5,490 nucleotides of DNA from Planctomycetota bacterium (GTDB lineage: Bacteria > Planctomycetota > Phycisphaerae > WQYP01), in NCBI GenBank assembly GCA_021852245.1, contig JAJZNY010000207.1, forward strand, positions 1-5,490. The letters are read 5' to 3'. Shown piece after piece: positions 5,038 to 5,490 of the stretch. Numbering within the stretch: position 1 is the stretch's first letter; every line of letters starts with the position of its first letter. The notes beneath the pieces are model-generated. The model ran no database searches. It saw only the letters and a program-made list of their open reading frames with translations, and was not told the DNA's origin. The position numbers were made by a program, and so were the translations under genes.

Positions 5038-5071
5038 AAATAAAAAAGGGCGAACGATCTGGTAATCGCCC
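5038..5071 (-). terminator. Intrinsic terminator of the DUF1559/prepilin-like gene
   Basis: Read on the reverse strand, GGGCGA and TCGCCC pair around a 12-base loop (5071-5048) and are followed at once by TTTTTTATTT (5047-5038). GC-rich stem plus T-run in the right order and 36 bases past the stop codon at 5108 make this a convincing terminator. It also shields the metal-regulated promoter at 4909-4937 from read-through. Confidence 0.85.
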
Positions 5072-5107
5072 GCCCAAATTTGAGCATCGAAAAAACTCAA
5101 CCGGCCG

Positions 5108-5490
5108 TCAGAACAATCCAATCGACGATGGCAGTTCGGGGTTGACGATATTGAGAATGCGGAGTCCGGTCGATCCATTGGCTCCGGGTGAATTCACCGG
5201 TGCCCCTGCGACGTTACTGTTGATTTGAATCGTGTCAACGTGACCATCGAAGAACAGCGCATTGGCCTCGCCGGTGCTTGGGCTTGATGACATATGCCGA
5301 TATCGCATACCCGTCACATTGTTGATGCTGTTGGGTATCACAATATCTTCATTGGTCGTCTCGCCGGAAACAAATCCATTCGCCGGTACCATGTAGTTCG
5401 GATCATTCATGTAGGGATGTGCATTTCCCGGCGTATTGGCATTGTTGTCCGCGATCCAATCACTCATGATCGGCCACGAGCCGCCCCAGC
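5108..5490 (-). CDS. DUF1559/prepilin-like protein, C-terminal part (5' end beyond the right edge)
   Basis: This is the last 126 residues of a larger protein; the frame is open to the window edge, reading WGGSWPI just before an internal Met at 5467, so that Met is not the true start. Planctomycete proteins of this kind usually begin with a type IV pilin-like N-terminal helix with a prepilin cleavage site and are surface or pseudopilin proteins of unknown role; that part is outside the window. The C-terminal signature is visible: RYRHM (55-59 from the internal Met) leading to ANALFFDGHVDTI (68-80). This is the H-X9-DG motif in an expanded form, with 15 instead of 9 residues between the His and Asp-Gly. 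The following tail (about 81-119) is rich in Asn, Gly, Pro and Ser. It is Asn-rich and lacks Cys in the visible part. It is followed by a strong intrinsic terminator. Confidence 0.85.
   Translation of the reverse strand, partial: WGGSWPIMSDWIADNNANTPGNAHPYMNDPNYMVPANGFVSGETTNEDIVIPNSINNVTGMRYRHMSSSPSTGEANALFFDGHVDTIQINSNVAGAPVNSPGANGSTGLRILNIVNPELPSSIGLF

Noticed and set aside
4875..5228. Open reading frame of 117 codons on the plus strand starting in operator 1
   Set aside because: It begins inside the metal operator, runs through the promoter and terminator of minus-strand genes and ends antisense to the DUF1559-like gene; no domain is seen.

Overview
The window looks like chromosomal DNA from a Planctomycetota bacterium, most likely of the Phycisphaerae type. 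Three things suggest this: a secreted protein with a PEP-CTERM sorting signal, a prepilin/DUF1559-like protein with an H-Xn-DG C-terminal motif (a signature of planctomycete genomes), and an ECF sigma factor translationally coupled to a membrane anti-sigma-like protein. The lineage is an inference from gene content. No rRNA, tRNA, CRISPR array, insertion sequence or phage gene was seen.

Layout. (1) Positions 1-634, minus strand: ybaB followed by the start of recR, the usual bacterial ybaB-recR pair; recR runs off the left edge. (2) 635-970: a 336-base divergent intergenic region with two hairpins and a third hairpin followed by a T-run just ahead of the next gene. (3) 971-2937, plus strand: PEP-CTERM protein, ECF sigma factor, membrane anti-sigma-like protein. 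The first gap is 33 bases and the second junction overlaps by 4 bases (ATGA), so they are probably one transcript. (4) 2964-4836, minus strand, convergent with the previous unit by 26 bases: an NRAMP-family divalent metal transporter, then a VOC-superfamily (catechol-dioxygenase/glyoxalase-like) protein 43 bases downstream. (5) 4837-4937: their control region, with a good sigma-70-type promoter and two 7-1-7 inverted repeats resembling Fur boxes, one over the -35/spacer and one just past the expected transcription start. (6) 5038-5490, minus strand: the C-terminal part of a DUF1559/prepilin-like protein entering from the right edge, ending in a clear intrinsic terminator.

How the parts may work together. 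The best-supported regulatory story is metal-responsive repression of the transporter-VOC operon by a Fur-family regulator: two operators flank the promoter, the transporter would import a divalent metal, and VOC enzymes need such a metal. The second is a cell-envelope module in which an exported PEP-CTERM protein is encoded with a sigma/anti-sigma pair that could sense envelope state. Both are inferences from gene order and motifs. I see no wholly new system; the most interesting points are the double operator, the atypical NRAMP metal-site motifs and the PEP-CTERM/sigma/anti-sigma arrangement.
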